From Phreatobacter stygius (GTDB taxonomy: Bacteria; Pseudomonadota; Alphaproteobacteria; Rhizobiales; Phreatobacteraceae): 64,000 nt of DNA. The DNA lies in contig NZ_CP039690.1 of the NCBI RefSeq assembly GCF_005144885.1, positions 4,353,001 to 4,417,000 on the forward strand. The letters are read 5' to 3'. Position 1 is the stretch's first letter, and each line of letters opens with the position of its first letter. A program made the position numbers and the translations under genes. Shown piece by piece: positions 1 to 7,153 of the stretch. The notes under the pieces are model-generated. The model did not search any database and had not been told where the DNA came from. It worked only from the letters and a program-made list of their open reading frames with translations.

Positions 1-423
1 GTCGAATTCCTCGTTCATGTCCATGCCTTCGAGGACCTGGTGCCGAAACTGACGCGCCTGCCCGTCGACAGCGTCATCGGGCACATGGGCTACATGCCGA
101 CGCGCGAGGGGCTGGCCAATCCGGCCTGGCGGCGTTTCGTCGATCATGTCGCCGGCGGCCGCTGCTGGGTGAAACTGACCGGGCCCTATCGAATCACCGG
201 CGCGACGGAAACGCCCTATGCCGACGTCGTGCCCTTCGCCCGTGCGCTGGTGGCCGCCAGGCCCGATCGGATCCTCTGGGGCACGGACTGGCCCCATCCG
301 GCGGCCAAGATCGCCATGCCCAACGATACCGAACTGTTCGACGCCCTCATCGATTGGGTTCCGGACGTCAGCCAACGCCATGCCATTCTCGTCGACAATC
401 CGGCCAGGCTCTATGGCTTTTGA
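1..423 (+). CDS. Amidohydrolase family protein, C-terminal part (5' end outside window)
   Basis: The frame is open from base 1, so the N-terminus lies upstream of the window; about 140 residues remain. They match the C-terminal half of a TIM-barrel metal hydrolase of the amidohydrolase_2 type, related to 2-pyrone-4,6-dicarboxylate lactonase. Visible motifs are a His pair in HVHAF, the strand VIGHMGY and the closing ILWGTDWPHP motif, whose Asp is normally the last catalytic/metal residue. Such enzymes hydrolyse lactones or decarboxylate in aromatic catabolism. It is followed 33 bp later by a TAXI receptor gene on the same strand, so the two probably form an import-plus-hydrolysis pair. The exact substrate cannot be read from the fragment. 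Confidence 0.8.
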   Translation, partial: VEFLVHVHAFEDLVPKLTRLPVDSVIGHMGYMPTREGLANPAWRRFVDHVAGGRCWVKLTGPYRITGATETPYADVVPFARALVAARPDRILWGTDWPHPAAKIAMPNDTELFDALIDWVPDVSQRHAILVDNPARLYGF

Positions 424-456
424 GCCAAGACCGGGCTCAACCGAAGAGGCTTCGTC

Positions 457-1428
457 ATGCAGGACCGATCGACCTCCCGCCGGGCCTTCACTCTCGGCAC
501 GTTCGGGGCGGCCGTGATGGCCGCCGGCGCCGGCGCCCAGACGGCGCCGGTGAAACTGGTGCTCGGCACCGCGACGCCGGGCGGTGGCTTCCCGCTGTTC
601 GGGGCGGCGGTGCAGGCCTCCGTGGCCGAGGCGGACGCGGGTCTCGCCATCGAGACGATCAACACCAGGGGCAGCACCGAGAACGTGCCGCTGCTGGAAG
701 CCGGGCGCATCGATCTCGGCCTGGTCACCGGCGAAGTGGCCTATGAGGCCATGGCCGGAATCGGCCGGCCGGCGGCCGCCGTGAAGGTTGCCGCCGCCAT
801 GTATCCGACATCAGGCATGTTCATCGCGCGCGGCGATACGCCGGTCGCCGCGATCCGCGATCTCGTCGGCAAGCGTGTCGTCTTCGGCGCCCGTGGCTCA
901 GGCCTGGTCGTGCTGGCGCGTTATGTCCTGGACGGCCTCGGCCTCGATCCGGATCGGGATTTCGACCCGGTCTATCTCGATCGCGCCGGCGACGGACCGG
1001 CAATGGTGCTCGATGGCGCGGCCCAGGCGCTCTGGGGTGGCGGCATTGGCTGGCCCGGTTTCGAGGCGGTGGCCAAGGGGCCGAAAGCCGCGCGCTTCAT
1101 CGTGCCCGACGCGCAGGAGATCGACCGGATCGTCGCCAAACATGCTTTCCTGAAACGGCTTGCCATGCCGGCCGGCGCCTATCCTGGCATCGCCGCGGCC
1201 TTGCCGTCGGTCGGATCCTGGAGCGTCATCCTGGCGCGCGGCAATCTCGATGAGGCGCTCGCCTACCGTTTCGCCAAAGCGCTGCACGCGGCCGAGCGCG
1301 GGCTCGCCACGCGGCTCGCTCAGGCCAGGGAAACCCGCGCCGAGAACACCTTTGCCGCGGCGCCGCGGCCGGACATGATCCATCCTGGCGTTGCCCGCTA
1401 TCTCAGCGAGGCCGGCCTGCTGCGCTGA
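457..1428 (+). CDS. TAXI family TRAP-type solute receptor
   Basis: A 323-residue periplasmic binding protein of the TAXI family, which delivers a substrate to a TRAP-type permease. The N-terminus carries a twin-arginine-like motif (SRRAFTLG, residues 7-14), an Ala/Gly-rich hydrophobic stretch and a likely signal-peptidase site at GAQT. The start of the mature domain (VLGTATPGGGFPLFG) and the GSTENVPLLEAGRIDLGLV segment are typical of the family. The ATG at 457 follows a GAAGAGG ribosome site. No TRAP membrane subunit (DctQM or a fused 4TM/12TM protein) is present in the window, so the permease must be encoded elsewhere. The 24-bp tandem array begins 13 bp after its stop. Confidence 0.85.
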   Translation: MQDRSTSRRAFTLGTFGAAVMAAGAGAQTAPVKLVLGTATPGGGFPLFGAAVQASVAEADAGLAIETINTRGSTENVPLLEAGRIDLGLVTGEVAYEAMAGIGRPAAAVKVAAAMYPTSGMFIARGDTPVAAIRDLVGKRVVFGARGSGLVVLARYVLDGLGLDPDRDFDPVYLDRAGDGPAMVLDGAAQALWGGGIGWPGFEAVAKGPKAARFIVPDAQEIDRIVAKHAFLKRLAMPAGAYPGIAAALPSVGSWSVILARGNLDEALAYRFAKALHAAERGLATRLAQARETRAENTFAAAPRPDMIHPGVARYLSEAGLLR

Positions 1429-1441
1429 CGCCGGCACGGGC

Positions 1442-1873
1442 ATGCGCCTGCGGCGGGCTTGCCTCATGCGCCTGCGGCGGGCTTGCCTCATGCGCCTGCG
1501 GCGGGCTTGCCTCATGCGCCTGCGGCGGGCTTGCCTCATGCGCCTGCGGCGGGCTTGCCTCATGCGCCTGCGGCGGGCTTGCCTCATGCGCCTGCGGCGG
1601 GCTTGCCTCATGCGCCTGCGGCGGGCTTGCCTCATGCGCCTGCGGCGGGCTTGCCTCATGCGCCTGCGGCGGGCTTGCCTCATGCGCCTGCGGCGGGCTT
1701 GCCTCATGCGCCTGCGGCGGGCTTGCCTCATGCGCCTGCGGCGGGCTTGCCTCATGCGCCTGCGGCGGGCTTGCCTCATGCGCCTGCGGCGGGCTTGCCT
1801 CATGCGCCTGCGGCGGGCTTGCCTCATGCGCCTGCGGCGGGCTTGTCTCATGCGCCTGCGGCGGGCTTGTCGC
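1442..1873. repeat. Perfect 24-bp tandem repeat array, 18 copies
   Basis: Eighteen head-to-tail copies of a 24-bp unit start every 24 bases from 1442. The unit begins ATGCGCCTGCGGC and ends GGGCTTGCCTC. Copies 1-16 look identical; copy 17 has TGT for TGC near its end, and copy 18 ends TTGTCGC. The array fills most of the 500-bp gap between the TAXI receptor and hpaF. Because 24 is a multiple of three and the unit has no stop in several frames, long ORFs run through it on both strands. Their products are only octapeptide repeats (such as MRLRRACL or SPPQAHEA), so I treat them as artefacts. Near-perfect identity points to recent slippage or unequal recombination. Confidence 0.97.
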
Positions 1874-1880
1874 AAACAAT

Positions 1881-1892
1881 TTAACACGTTAA
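1881..1892. promoter_or_regulatory. Palindrome TTAAC-AC-GTTAA, candidate HpaR operator
   Basis: TTAACACGTTAA is an inverted repeat with 5-bp arms and a 2-bp centre. It lies 36 bp upstream of the hpaF start in an AT-rich pocket (1875-1905) between the tandem array and the ribosome site. The MarR-type regulator hpaR is encoded by the sixth gene of this operon, and MarR proteins bind short AT-rich palindromes of this kind near the promoters of their own operons. Assigning the site to HpaR is inference. Confidence 0.5.
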
Positions 1893-1928
1893 TGATATCG
1901 ACAAGGGATTGCTCTCGGGAGGAGCGCC

Positions 1929-2318
1929 ATGCCGCATGTCGTGATCGAATATTCGGCCAATCTCGACGGCCTCGTCGATTTCGAGGCACTGATCGAGGCG
2001 GTACGGGTGGCGGCGGTCGAAACCGGCGTCTTCCCGCTCGGCGGCATCCGGGTGCGCGCCCATCGGGCTGACCACGCCGTCATTGCCGACGGCAACCCGG
2101 CGCACGCCTTTCTCGATGCCACGCTGAAGATCGGCACCGGGCGCGATCTCGAGACCAGGAAGCGCGCCGGCGCGCATGTTTTCCAGGCGCTGTCCAGGGC
2201 ACTCGATCCGGCCTTCGAAAAGACCACCGTCGCCCTGTCCTGCGAGATCCGTGAAATCGATCCGGAGCTCAACTGGAAGCGCAATTCCATTCACGATGCG
2301 CTGAAGCAAAGCGCCTGA
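1929..2318 (+). CDS. hpaF: 5-carboxymethyl-2-hydroxymuconate delta-isomerase
   Basis: A 129-residue protein of the tautomerase superfamily. Met1 is followed by Pro2, which becomes the catalytic N-terminal proline after Met removal (MPHVVIEYSANL). The family's conserved core HAFLDATLKIGTGR is present. The enzyme isomerises 5-carboxymethyl-2-hydroxymuconate to 2-oxohept-3-ene-1,7-dioate in homoprotocatechuate (3,4-dihydroxyphenylacetate) meta-cleavage. Length matches the family (about 126 residues). The ATG at 1929 is preceded by GGGAGGA. It is the first gene of a co-directional operon; hpaE starts 28 bp after its stop. Confidence 0.92.
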   Translation: MPHVVIEYSANLDGLVDFEALIEAVRVAAVETGVFPLGGIRVRAHRADHAVIADGNPAHAFLDATLKIGTGRDLETRKRAGAHVFQALSRALDPAFEKTTVALSCEIREIDPELNWKRNSIHDALKQSA

Positions 2319-2346
2319 TCTCAGACATTTCAAGCGAGGAACGCGC

Positions 2347-3888
2347 ATGGCAGCTCCGGTCGCCGATCCCAAGGCCGCCTTCGCCGCGCACCGGGCGCGT
2401 GCCGAAACCCTGCTGGCCCGGCTGAAGGCCGAGGGCATCGGCCATCACATTGCCGGCAAGCGGGTCGCTTCCGACTCCGGCAAGACCTTCACCACGACCT
2501 CGCCGATCGACCGCTCCGTGCTGGCCGAAGTCGCCCGTGGCGATGCCGCCGATATCGACAAGGCGGCGCAGGCGGCCGCCAAGGCCTTCAAGTCCTGGCG
2601 CAACCTCGATCCCGACAAGCGCCGGGCCATCCTCCACAAGGTCGCCGATGTGATCGAGGCCCATGCCGACGACATCGCCCTGCTCGAATGTGTCGATACC
2701 GGCCAGGCGCATCGCTTCATGGCCAAGGCGGCGGTGCGCGGCGCCGAGAATTTCCGCTTCTTCGCCGACCGTGCGCCTCAGGCGCGCGACGGCCTGAGCC
2801 TGCCGACCAAGGACCACTGGAACGTCACGACCCGCGTGCCGATCGGACCGGTCGGTGTCATCACGCCATGGAACACGCCGTTCATGCTGTCGACCTGGAA
2901 GATCGCGCCGGCGCTCGCCGCCGGCTGCACGGTCGTCCACAAGCCGGCGGAATGGTCGCCGGTGACCGCCGACCTGCTGCCGCGCCTGCTGGCCGAGGCC
3001 GGTGTGCCCGAGGGCGTGCTCAACACCGTTCACGGATTTGGCGAGGATGCCGGCAAGGCGCTGACCCAGCACCCGGCGATCAAGGCGATCGGCTTCGTCG
3101 GCGAGAGCTCGACCGGCTCGGCGATCATGGCGCAGGGCTCGGCAACGCTGAAGCGGGTGCATTTCGAGCTCGGCGGCAAGAACCCGGTCATCGTCTTCGA
3201 CGATGCCGACCTGGACCGTGCGCTCGATGCCGCGATCTTCATGATCTATTCGCTGAACGGCGAGCGCTGCACCTCGTCGAGCCGTCTCCTGGTCCAGGAG
3301 GGCATCGCCGCCGAGTTCTCGGCCCGCATCGCCGAACGGGTCCGGGCGCTGAAGGTCGGCCATCCGCTCGACCCGTCGACCGAGATCGGCCCGTTGATCC
3401 ACGAGCGGCATTATTCCAAGGTCTGCTCCTATTTCGACATCGCCCGCGAGGACGGTGCCACCATTGCCGCCGGCGGCAAGCCGTTCGCCGGCCCGGGCGG
3501 CGGCTTCTATGTCGAGCCGACCCTGGTGACCGGCGCGACCAATGCCATGCGGGTTGCCCAGGAGGAGATCTTCGGACCCTATCTGACCGTCGTGCCGTTC
3601 AAGGACGAGCAGGAGGCGATCGCCATCGCCAACGACGTCAATTATGGCCTGACCGGTTATGTCTGGACCCGCGACATGGAACGCGCGCTGCGTGTCGCCG
3701 ACGAGCTGGAGGCTGGCATGATCTGGCTGAACTCGGAAAACGTCCGCCATCTGCCGACCCCGTTCGGCGGCATGAAGTCGTCGGGCATCGGCCGCGACGG
3801 CGGCGATTACTCCTTCGATTTCTACATGGAAACCAAGAACATCTGCCTTGCCAAGGGCAGCCACAAGGTGCCGCGCCTGGGGGCGTGA
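2347..3888 (+). CDS. hpaE: 5-carboxymethyl-2-hydroxymuconate semialdehyde dehydrogenase
   Basis: A 513-residue NAD-dependent aldehyde dehydrogenase. The general-base Glu274 (FELGGKNP), nucleophile Cys308 (GERCTSSS), Asn in ITPWNTPF (about 176) and cofactor segment GFVGESSTGS (249-258) are all present. In the homoprotocatechuate pathway it oxidises the ring-cleavage semialdehyde to 5-carboxymethyl-2-hydroxymuconate. The position between the isomerase and the extradiol dioxygenase supports HpaE rather than a generic betaine-aldehyde dehydrogenase. The start follows CGAGGA. The tail is slightly longer than a typical HpaE but looks ordinary. Confidence 0.92.
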   Translation: MAAPVADPKAAFAAHRARAETLLARLKAEGIGHHIAGKRVASDSGKTFTTTSPIDRSVLAEVARGDAADIDKAAQAAAKAFKSWRNLDPDKRRAILHKVADVIEAHADDIALLECVDTGQAHRFMAKAAVRGAENFRFFADRAPQARDGLSLPTKDHWNVTTRVPIGPVGVITPWNTPFMLSTWKIAPALAAGCTVVHKPAEWSPVTADLLPRLLAEAGVPEGVLNTVHGFGEDAGKALTQHPAIKAIGFVGESSTGSAIMAQGSATLKRVHFELGGKNPVIVFDDADLDRALDAAIFMIYSLNGERCTSSSRLLVQEGIAAEFSARIAERVRALKVGHPLDPSTEIGPLIHERHYSKVCSYFDIAREDGATIAAGGKPFAGPGGGFYVEPTLVTGATNAMRVAQEEIFGPYLTVVPFKDEQEAIAIANDVNYGLTGYVWTRDMERALRVADELEAGMIWLNSENVRHLPTPFGGMKSSGIGRDGGDYSFDFYMETKNICLAKGSHKVPRLGA

Positions 3889-3911
3889 GAAGACCTTTAA
3901 GAGGACACGTC

Positions 3912-4895
3912 ATGCCCGTGCCGACCCATATCTTTGATCCGCCCTTCAACATCGTCCGCGCCAGCCACGTGGCGCTCGACGTCACCGACCTGGCCAAGAG
4001 CCGCGCCTTCTATGAAGGTGCGATCGGCTTGCATGTCGAGGACGCGGACGGCAGCGCGGTCTATCTGCGTGGCGTCGAGGAACGCCAGCACCATTCGCTC
4101 GTGCTGCGCCAGGCCGACGGTGCGAGCTGCCGCCGCATGGGTTTCAAGCTCGGCACCGAAGCCGACCTCGACAAGGCCGCCGCCCATTTCGCCAAGCTCG
4201 GCCTGAAGCACGACTTCGTCACGGCGCCCTATCAGGGCCGCACGCTGCATGTGACCGATCCCGCCGGCATGCCGCTGGAATTCGTCGCGACCATGGAGAA
4301 GCGCGAGATCCTGCTGCAGCAATATGACCGCTATCGCGGCGTCCGGCCGCAGCGGCTCGACCATTTCAATGTCTTCGCGCCGGAGGTCCAGGCCTCGCTC
4401 GATTTTTATGCCTCACTTGGCTTCCGCCTGACCGAATATGCCGAGGAGGACGGGCCGAACGGCCGGATCGCCGCCGGCTGGATGCACCGCAAAGGCAATG
4501 TCCACGATCTCGCCTTCACCAATGGCGCGGGCCCCCGGCTGCACCATTTCTGCTACTGGACGCCGACCGCCCTCGACATCATCCATCTCTGCGACGTGAT
4601 GGCGACCACGGGCTACTTGCCCAATATGGAACGGGGTCCCGGCCGGCACGGCATCTCCAATGCCTTTTTCCTCTATGTCCGCGATCCCGACGGCCATCGG
4701 CTGGAGCTCTATACCAGCGACTATCACACCATGGATCCGGACCACGAGCCGATCCGCTGGTCGTTGCGCGATCCGCGCCGCCAGACGCTCTGGGGCTCGC
4801 CGGCACCGCGCTCATGGTTCGAGGAGGGCACGCCGTTCCACGGCACCACGCCGCGCGATGCCGCTTTCGCCGCCAATGTCGTGATCGCGAGCTGA
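3912..4895 (+). CDS. hpaD: 3,4-dihydroxyphenylacetate 2,3-dioxygenase (extradiol, VOC type)
   Basis: A 327-residue vicinal-oxygen-chelate enzyme with two glyoxalase-like modules: residues about 16-126, and about 147-270 carrying the metal. Predicted metal ligands are His151 (RLDHFN), His211 or His212 (LHHFCYW) and Glu265 (HRLELYTSDY). His198 is placed like the second-sphere acid-base His of homoprotocatechuate dioxygenases. It cleaves the catechol ring of 3,4-dihydroxyphenylacetate next to the hydroxyl groups, using Fe(II) or Mn(II). The frame is open far upstream inside hpaE, but the ATG at 3912, preceded by AAGAGGA, gives the normal length. It lies 23 bp after hpaE and 11 bp before hpaG. 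Confidence 0.92.
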   Translation: MPVPTHIFDPPFNIVRASHVALDVTDLAKSRAFYEGAIGLHVEDADGSAVYLRGVEERQHHSLVLRQADGASCRRMGFKLGTEADLDKAAAHFAKLGLKHDFVTAPYQGRTLHVTDPAGMPLEFVATMEKREILLQQYDRYRGVRPQRLDHFNVFAPEVQASLDFYASLGFRLTEYAEEDGPNGRIAAGWMHRKGNVHDLAFTNGAGPRLHHFCYWTPTALDIIHLCDVMATTGYLPNMERGPGRHGISNAFFLYVRDPDGHRLELYTSDYHTMDPDHEPIRWSLRDPRRQTLWGSPAPRSWFEEGTPFHGTTPRDAAFAANVVIAS

Positions 4896-4906
4896 AGGAG
4901 ACGATC

Positions 4907-5776
4907 ATGACCGAACGCGGGCAACTCGTCAGTTTCAGCATTGACGGCAGGGCCCGCTTCGGCGCGGTCACCGCCAAGGGGGTCGTCGATCTGACCGAGC
5001 GGGCGGGCGAATATCGCGACCTGCGCCACGCGATCGAGGCGGGCGCGCTTCGCCGCCTGGTCGATATCGCGCATCGCCACGTGGCCGACCATGCGCTGGA
5101 GGCGGTCACCCTGCTGCCGCCGGTCACCAACCCGGAAAAGATCATCTGCGTCGGGGTCAATTATCCCGACCGCAATGCCGAATACAAAGACGGCCAGGAG
5201 GCGCCGCCGTTTCCGAGCCTGTTTCCGCGTTTTGCCCGTTCGTTCACCGGTCACGGCCAGCCGCTGGTGCGCCCCAAGGCCTCCGACAAGCTCGATTACG
5301 AAGGCGAAGTGACCATCGTCATCGGCAAGGCGGGCCGGCACATCGCCGAGCGCGACGCGCTCTCCCACATCGCCGCCGTGACGCTCGCCAATGAGGGCAC
5401 GCTGCGCGACTGGGTGCGTCATGCCAAGTTCAACGTTACCCAGGGCAAGAATTTCGACAGCTCCGGCGCGATCGGCCCGTGGATCGTGCCTTTCGCCGAT
5501 CCGGCGCAGATCGCCGATATCGGCCTGACCACGCGGGTCAATGGCGAGCTGCGCCAGGACGACCGCACCAGCAGGATGATCTTCTCGTTCAGCTATCTCC
5601 TCGCCTATATCTCGACCTTCACGACGCTGGTGCCCGGCGACGTCATCCTGACCGGCACGCCGACCGGCGCCGGCGCGCGCTTCGATCCGCCGCGCTACCT
5701 GAAGCCCGGCGACGTCGTCGCGGTGACGGCCGAAGGCATCGGCACGCTCACCAACACCGTCATCGACGAGGCCTGA
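4907..5776 (+). CDS. hpaG: Fumarylacetoacetate hydrolase family isomerase/decarboxylase
   Basis: A 289-residue FAH-fold enzyme. It shows the family signatures VGVNYPDRNAEY, the metal-binding DYEGEVTIVIG with an acidic cluster, NEGTLRDW, GKNFDSSGAIGPWI and the closing PGDVILTGTPTGAG. In hpa operons this protein decarboxylates 5-oxo-pent-3-ene-1,2,5-tricarboxylate and isomerises the product. The enterobacterial HpaG has two FAH repeats, while this one has a single FAH domain, as often seen outside the enterics. The ATG at 4907 follows GAAGGAG. Its stop lies 2 bp before the next start, so translation is probably coupled. Confidence 0.85.
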   Translation: MTERGQLVSFSIDGRARFGAVTAKGVVDLTERAGEYRDLRHAIEAGALRRLVDIAHRHVADHALEAVTLLPPVTNPEKIICVGVNYPDRNAEYKDGQEAPPFPSLFPRFARSFTGHGQPLVRPKASDKLDYEGEVTIVIGKAGRHIAERDALSHIAAVTLANEGTLRDWVRHAKFNVTQGKNFDSSGAIGPWIVPFADPAQIADIGLTTRVNGELRQDDRTSRMIFSFSYLLAYISTFTTLVPGDVILTGTPTGAGARFDPPRYLKPGDVVAVTAEGIGTLTNTVIDEA

Positions 5777-5778
5777 TC

Positions 5779-6582
5779 ATGCTCGACGCCTTCCAGATCA
5801 AGTCGGCGGCCTCCAGTCTCGATGAAGCCGAACGTTCGCGCAGCCAGATCCGCCAGCTGTCGCAGCAATATCCCGACATCACCGTGGCCGACGCCTATGC
5901 CATCCAGGCGGCCTGGGTGGACAAGAAGATCAATGACGGCCGCTCGGTCATCGGCCACAAGATCGGCCTGACCTCCAAGGCCATGCAGGCGGCGCTCGCC
6001 ATCGACGAGCCGGATTCGGGTTTCCTGCTCGACGACATGCTGTTCGCCGATGGCGGCGAGGTGCCGACCGAGCGTTTCATCGCCACCCGCATCGAGGTGG
6101 AGCTGGCTTTCGTCATGAAGACCAGGCTCGCCGGGCCGAACTGCTCGCTGTTCGACGTGATGAACGCCACCGACTATGTTGTGCCATCCTTGGAAATTCT
6201 CGACACCCGGATCGAGCGCATCGATCCCGCCACCAAGGCCACCCGCAAGATCGCCGACACCATTGCCGACAACGCCGCCAATGCCGGCATCGTGGTCGGC
6301 GGCCGGCCGTTTCGCCCCAATGATGTCGATTTGCGCTGGGTTTCCGCGATCCTGACCAGGAATGCAGCGGTGGAGGAAACCGGCGTTGCCGCCGGCGTGC
6401 TCAATCATCCCGCTCATGGCGTGGCCTGGCTGGTCCGCAAGTTGCACCAGAACCAGGGATGTCTCGAACCGGGACAGATTGTCCTGTCCGGATCCTTCGT
6501 TCGCCCAGTCGAGGCGCGTAAGGGCGATACGTTCCAGGCCGATTTCGGGCCGTTCGGCACGGTCGGCTGCCATTTCGCATGA
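5779..6582 (+). CDS. hpaH: 2-oxo-hept-4-ene-1,7-dioate hydratase
   Basis: A 267-residue FAH-superfamily hydratase similar to 2-hydroxypent-2,4-dienoate hydratases (MhpD/HpcG). Characteristic segments are GHKIGLTSKAMQ, the metal-binding ATRIEVELAFVMK and the late segment LSGSFVRPVEARKGDTFQADFGPFGTV (shown in part by FVRPVEARKGD). The enzyme hydrates 2-oxohept-4-ene-1,7-dioate to the 4-hydroxy compound, which the aldolase HpaI normally splits to pyruvate and succinate semialdehyde. No aldolase gene is present in the window. It starts 2 bp after the hpaG stop and ends 7 bp before hpaR. Confidence 0.88.
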   Translation: MLDAFQIKSAASSLDEAERSRSQIRQLSQQYPDITVADAYAIQAAWVDKKINDGRSVIGHKIGLTSKAMQAALAIDEPDSGFLLDDMLFADGGEVPTERFIATRIEVELAFVMKTRLAGPNCSLFDVMNATDYVVPSLEILDTRIERIDPATKATRKIADTIADNAANAGIVVGGRPFRPNDVDLRWVSAILTRNAAVEETGVAAGVLNHPAHGVAWLVRKLHQNQGCLEPGQIVLSGSFVRPVEARKGDTFQADFGPFGTVGCHFA

Positions 6583-6589
6583 GGTCGCA

Positions 6590-7096
6590 GTGAACGCACG
6601 CACCATTCCGCCCGCAGCTTCCAAAGTGCGCCTGCGCGATTTCTCGCGCTCGCTTCCGATGTCGTTGTTGCGTTCGCGCGAGGCGGTCATGCGCCACTTC
6701 CGCGTGACCTTGCGCGGTCATGACATTACCGAGCAACAATGGCGCGTGCTGCGCGCGCTGTCCTCGGTCGGCGAGGTCGAGATCAACGATCTCGTGCGTT
6801 CCACCTTCCTGCTGGCGCCCAGCCTGTCGCGGATTCTCAGGGATCTCGAGGCGCGCCAATTGATCATCCGGCGCACGCCGGCGAGCGACCTCCGGCGCAG
6901 CCTGATCTCGATCGCACCGGCCGGTCTCGCGCTGATCGAGATCGTCGGCCCCCATTCGGAGGCGATCTATGCCGAGATCACCCGGCGCTACGGCGCCGAG
7001 AAACTGGCTTTGCTGCAGGACATGCTGCGCGACCTGGAGCGCGAGATGACCGCCTTTGCCCCGCTCGATTCGGCGCTGGATGACATCCAGCTCTGA
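6590..7096 (+). CDS. hpaR: MarR family regulator, HpaR-like
   Basis: A 168-residue protein read from the GTG at 6590, with a GAGG ribosome site at the hpaH stop. A winged-helix domain spans about residues 25-120: ITEQQWRVLRALSSVG, the recognition region LAPSLSRILRDLEARQLIIRR and the wing ASDLRRSLISI. This is the pattern of HpaR, the MarR-type repressor of homoprotocatechuate operons, which is relieved by pathway aromatics. It sits inside the operon it is expected to control; the candidate operator is at 1881-1892. The frame extends upstream into hpaH, but that extension has no MarR similarity. Confidence 0.85.
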   Translation: MNARTIPPAASKVRLRDFSRSLPMSLLRSREAVMRHFRVTLRGHDITEQQWRVLRALSSVGEVEINDLVRSTFLLAPSLSRILRDLEARQLIIRRTPASDLRRSLISIAPAGLALIEIVGPHSEAIYAEITRRYGAEKLALLQDMLRDLEREMTAFAPLDSALDDIQL

Positions 7097-7153
7097 CTGT
7101 CCGCTTTTGAGACGCCTGACGGCCATGTCGGACCGGCAGCCGAGGAGCATTGC

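Noticed and set aside
1442-1873. CRISPR array.
   Set aside because: Units are directly contiguous with no variable spacers, and no cas genes are present.
898-2071. Long ORFs on both strands through the 24-bp array (for example 1391-2071 plus and 898-1989 minus).
   Set aside because: They arise because the unit length is a multiple of three and lacks stops; outside the repeat they are only shadows of real genes, and no start or homology supports them.
2269-3864. 531-residue minus-strand ORF opposite hpaE.
   Set aside because: It is the antisense of a well-supported aldehyde dehydrogenase with catalytic Glu and Cys; high GC creates such shadows throughout the window.
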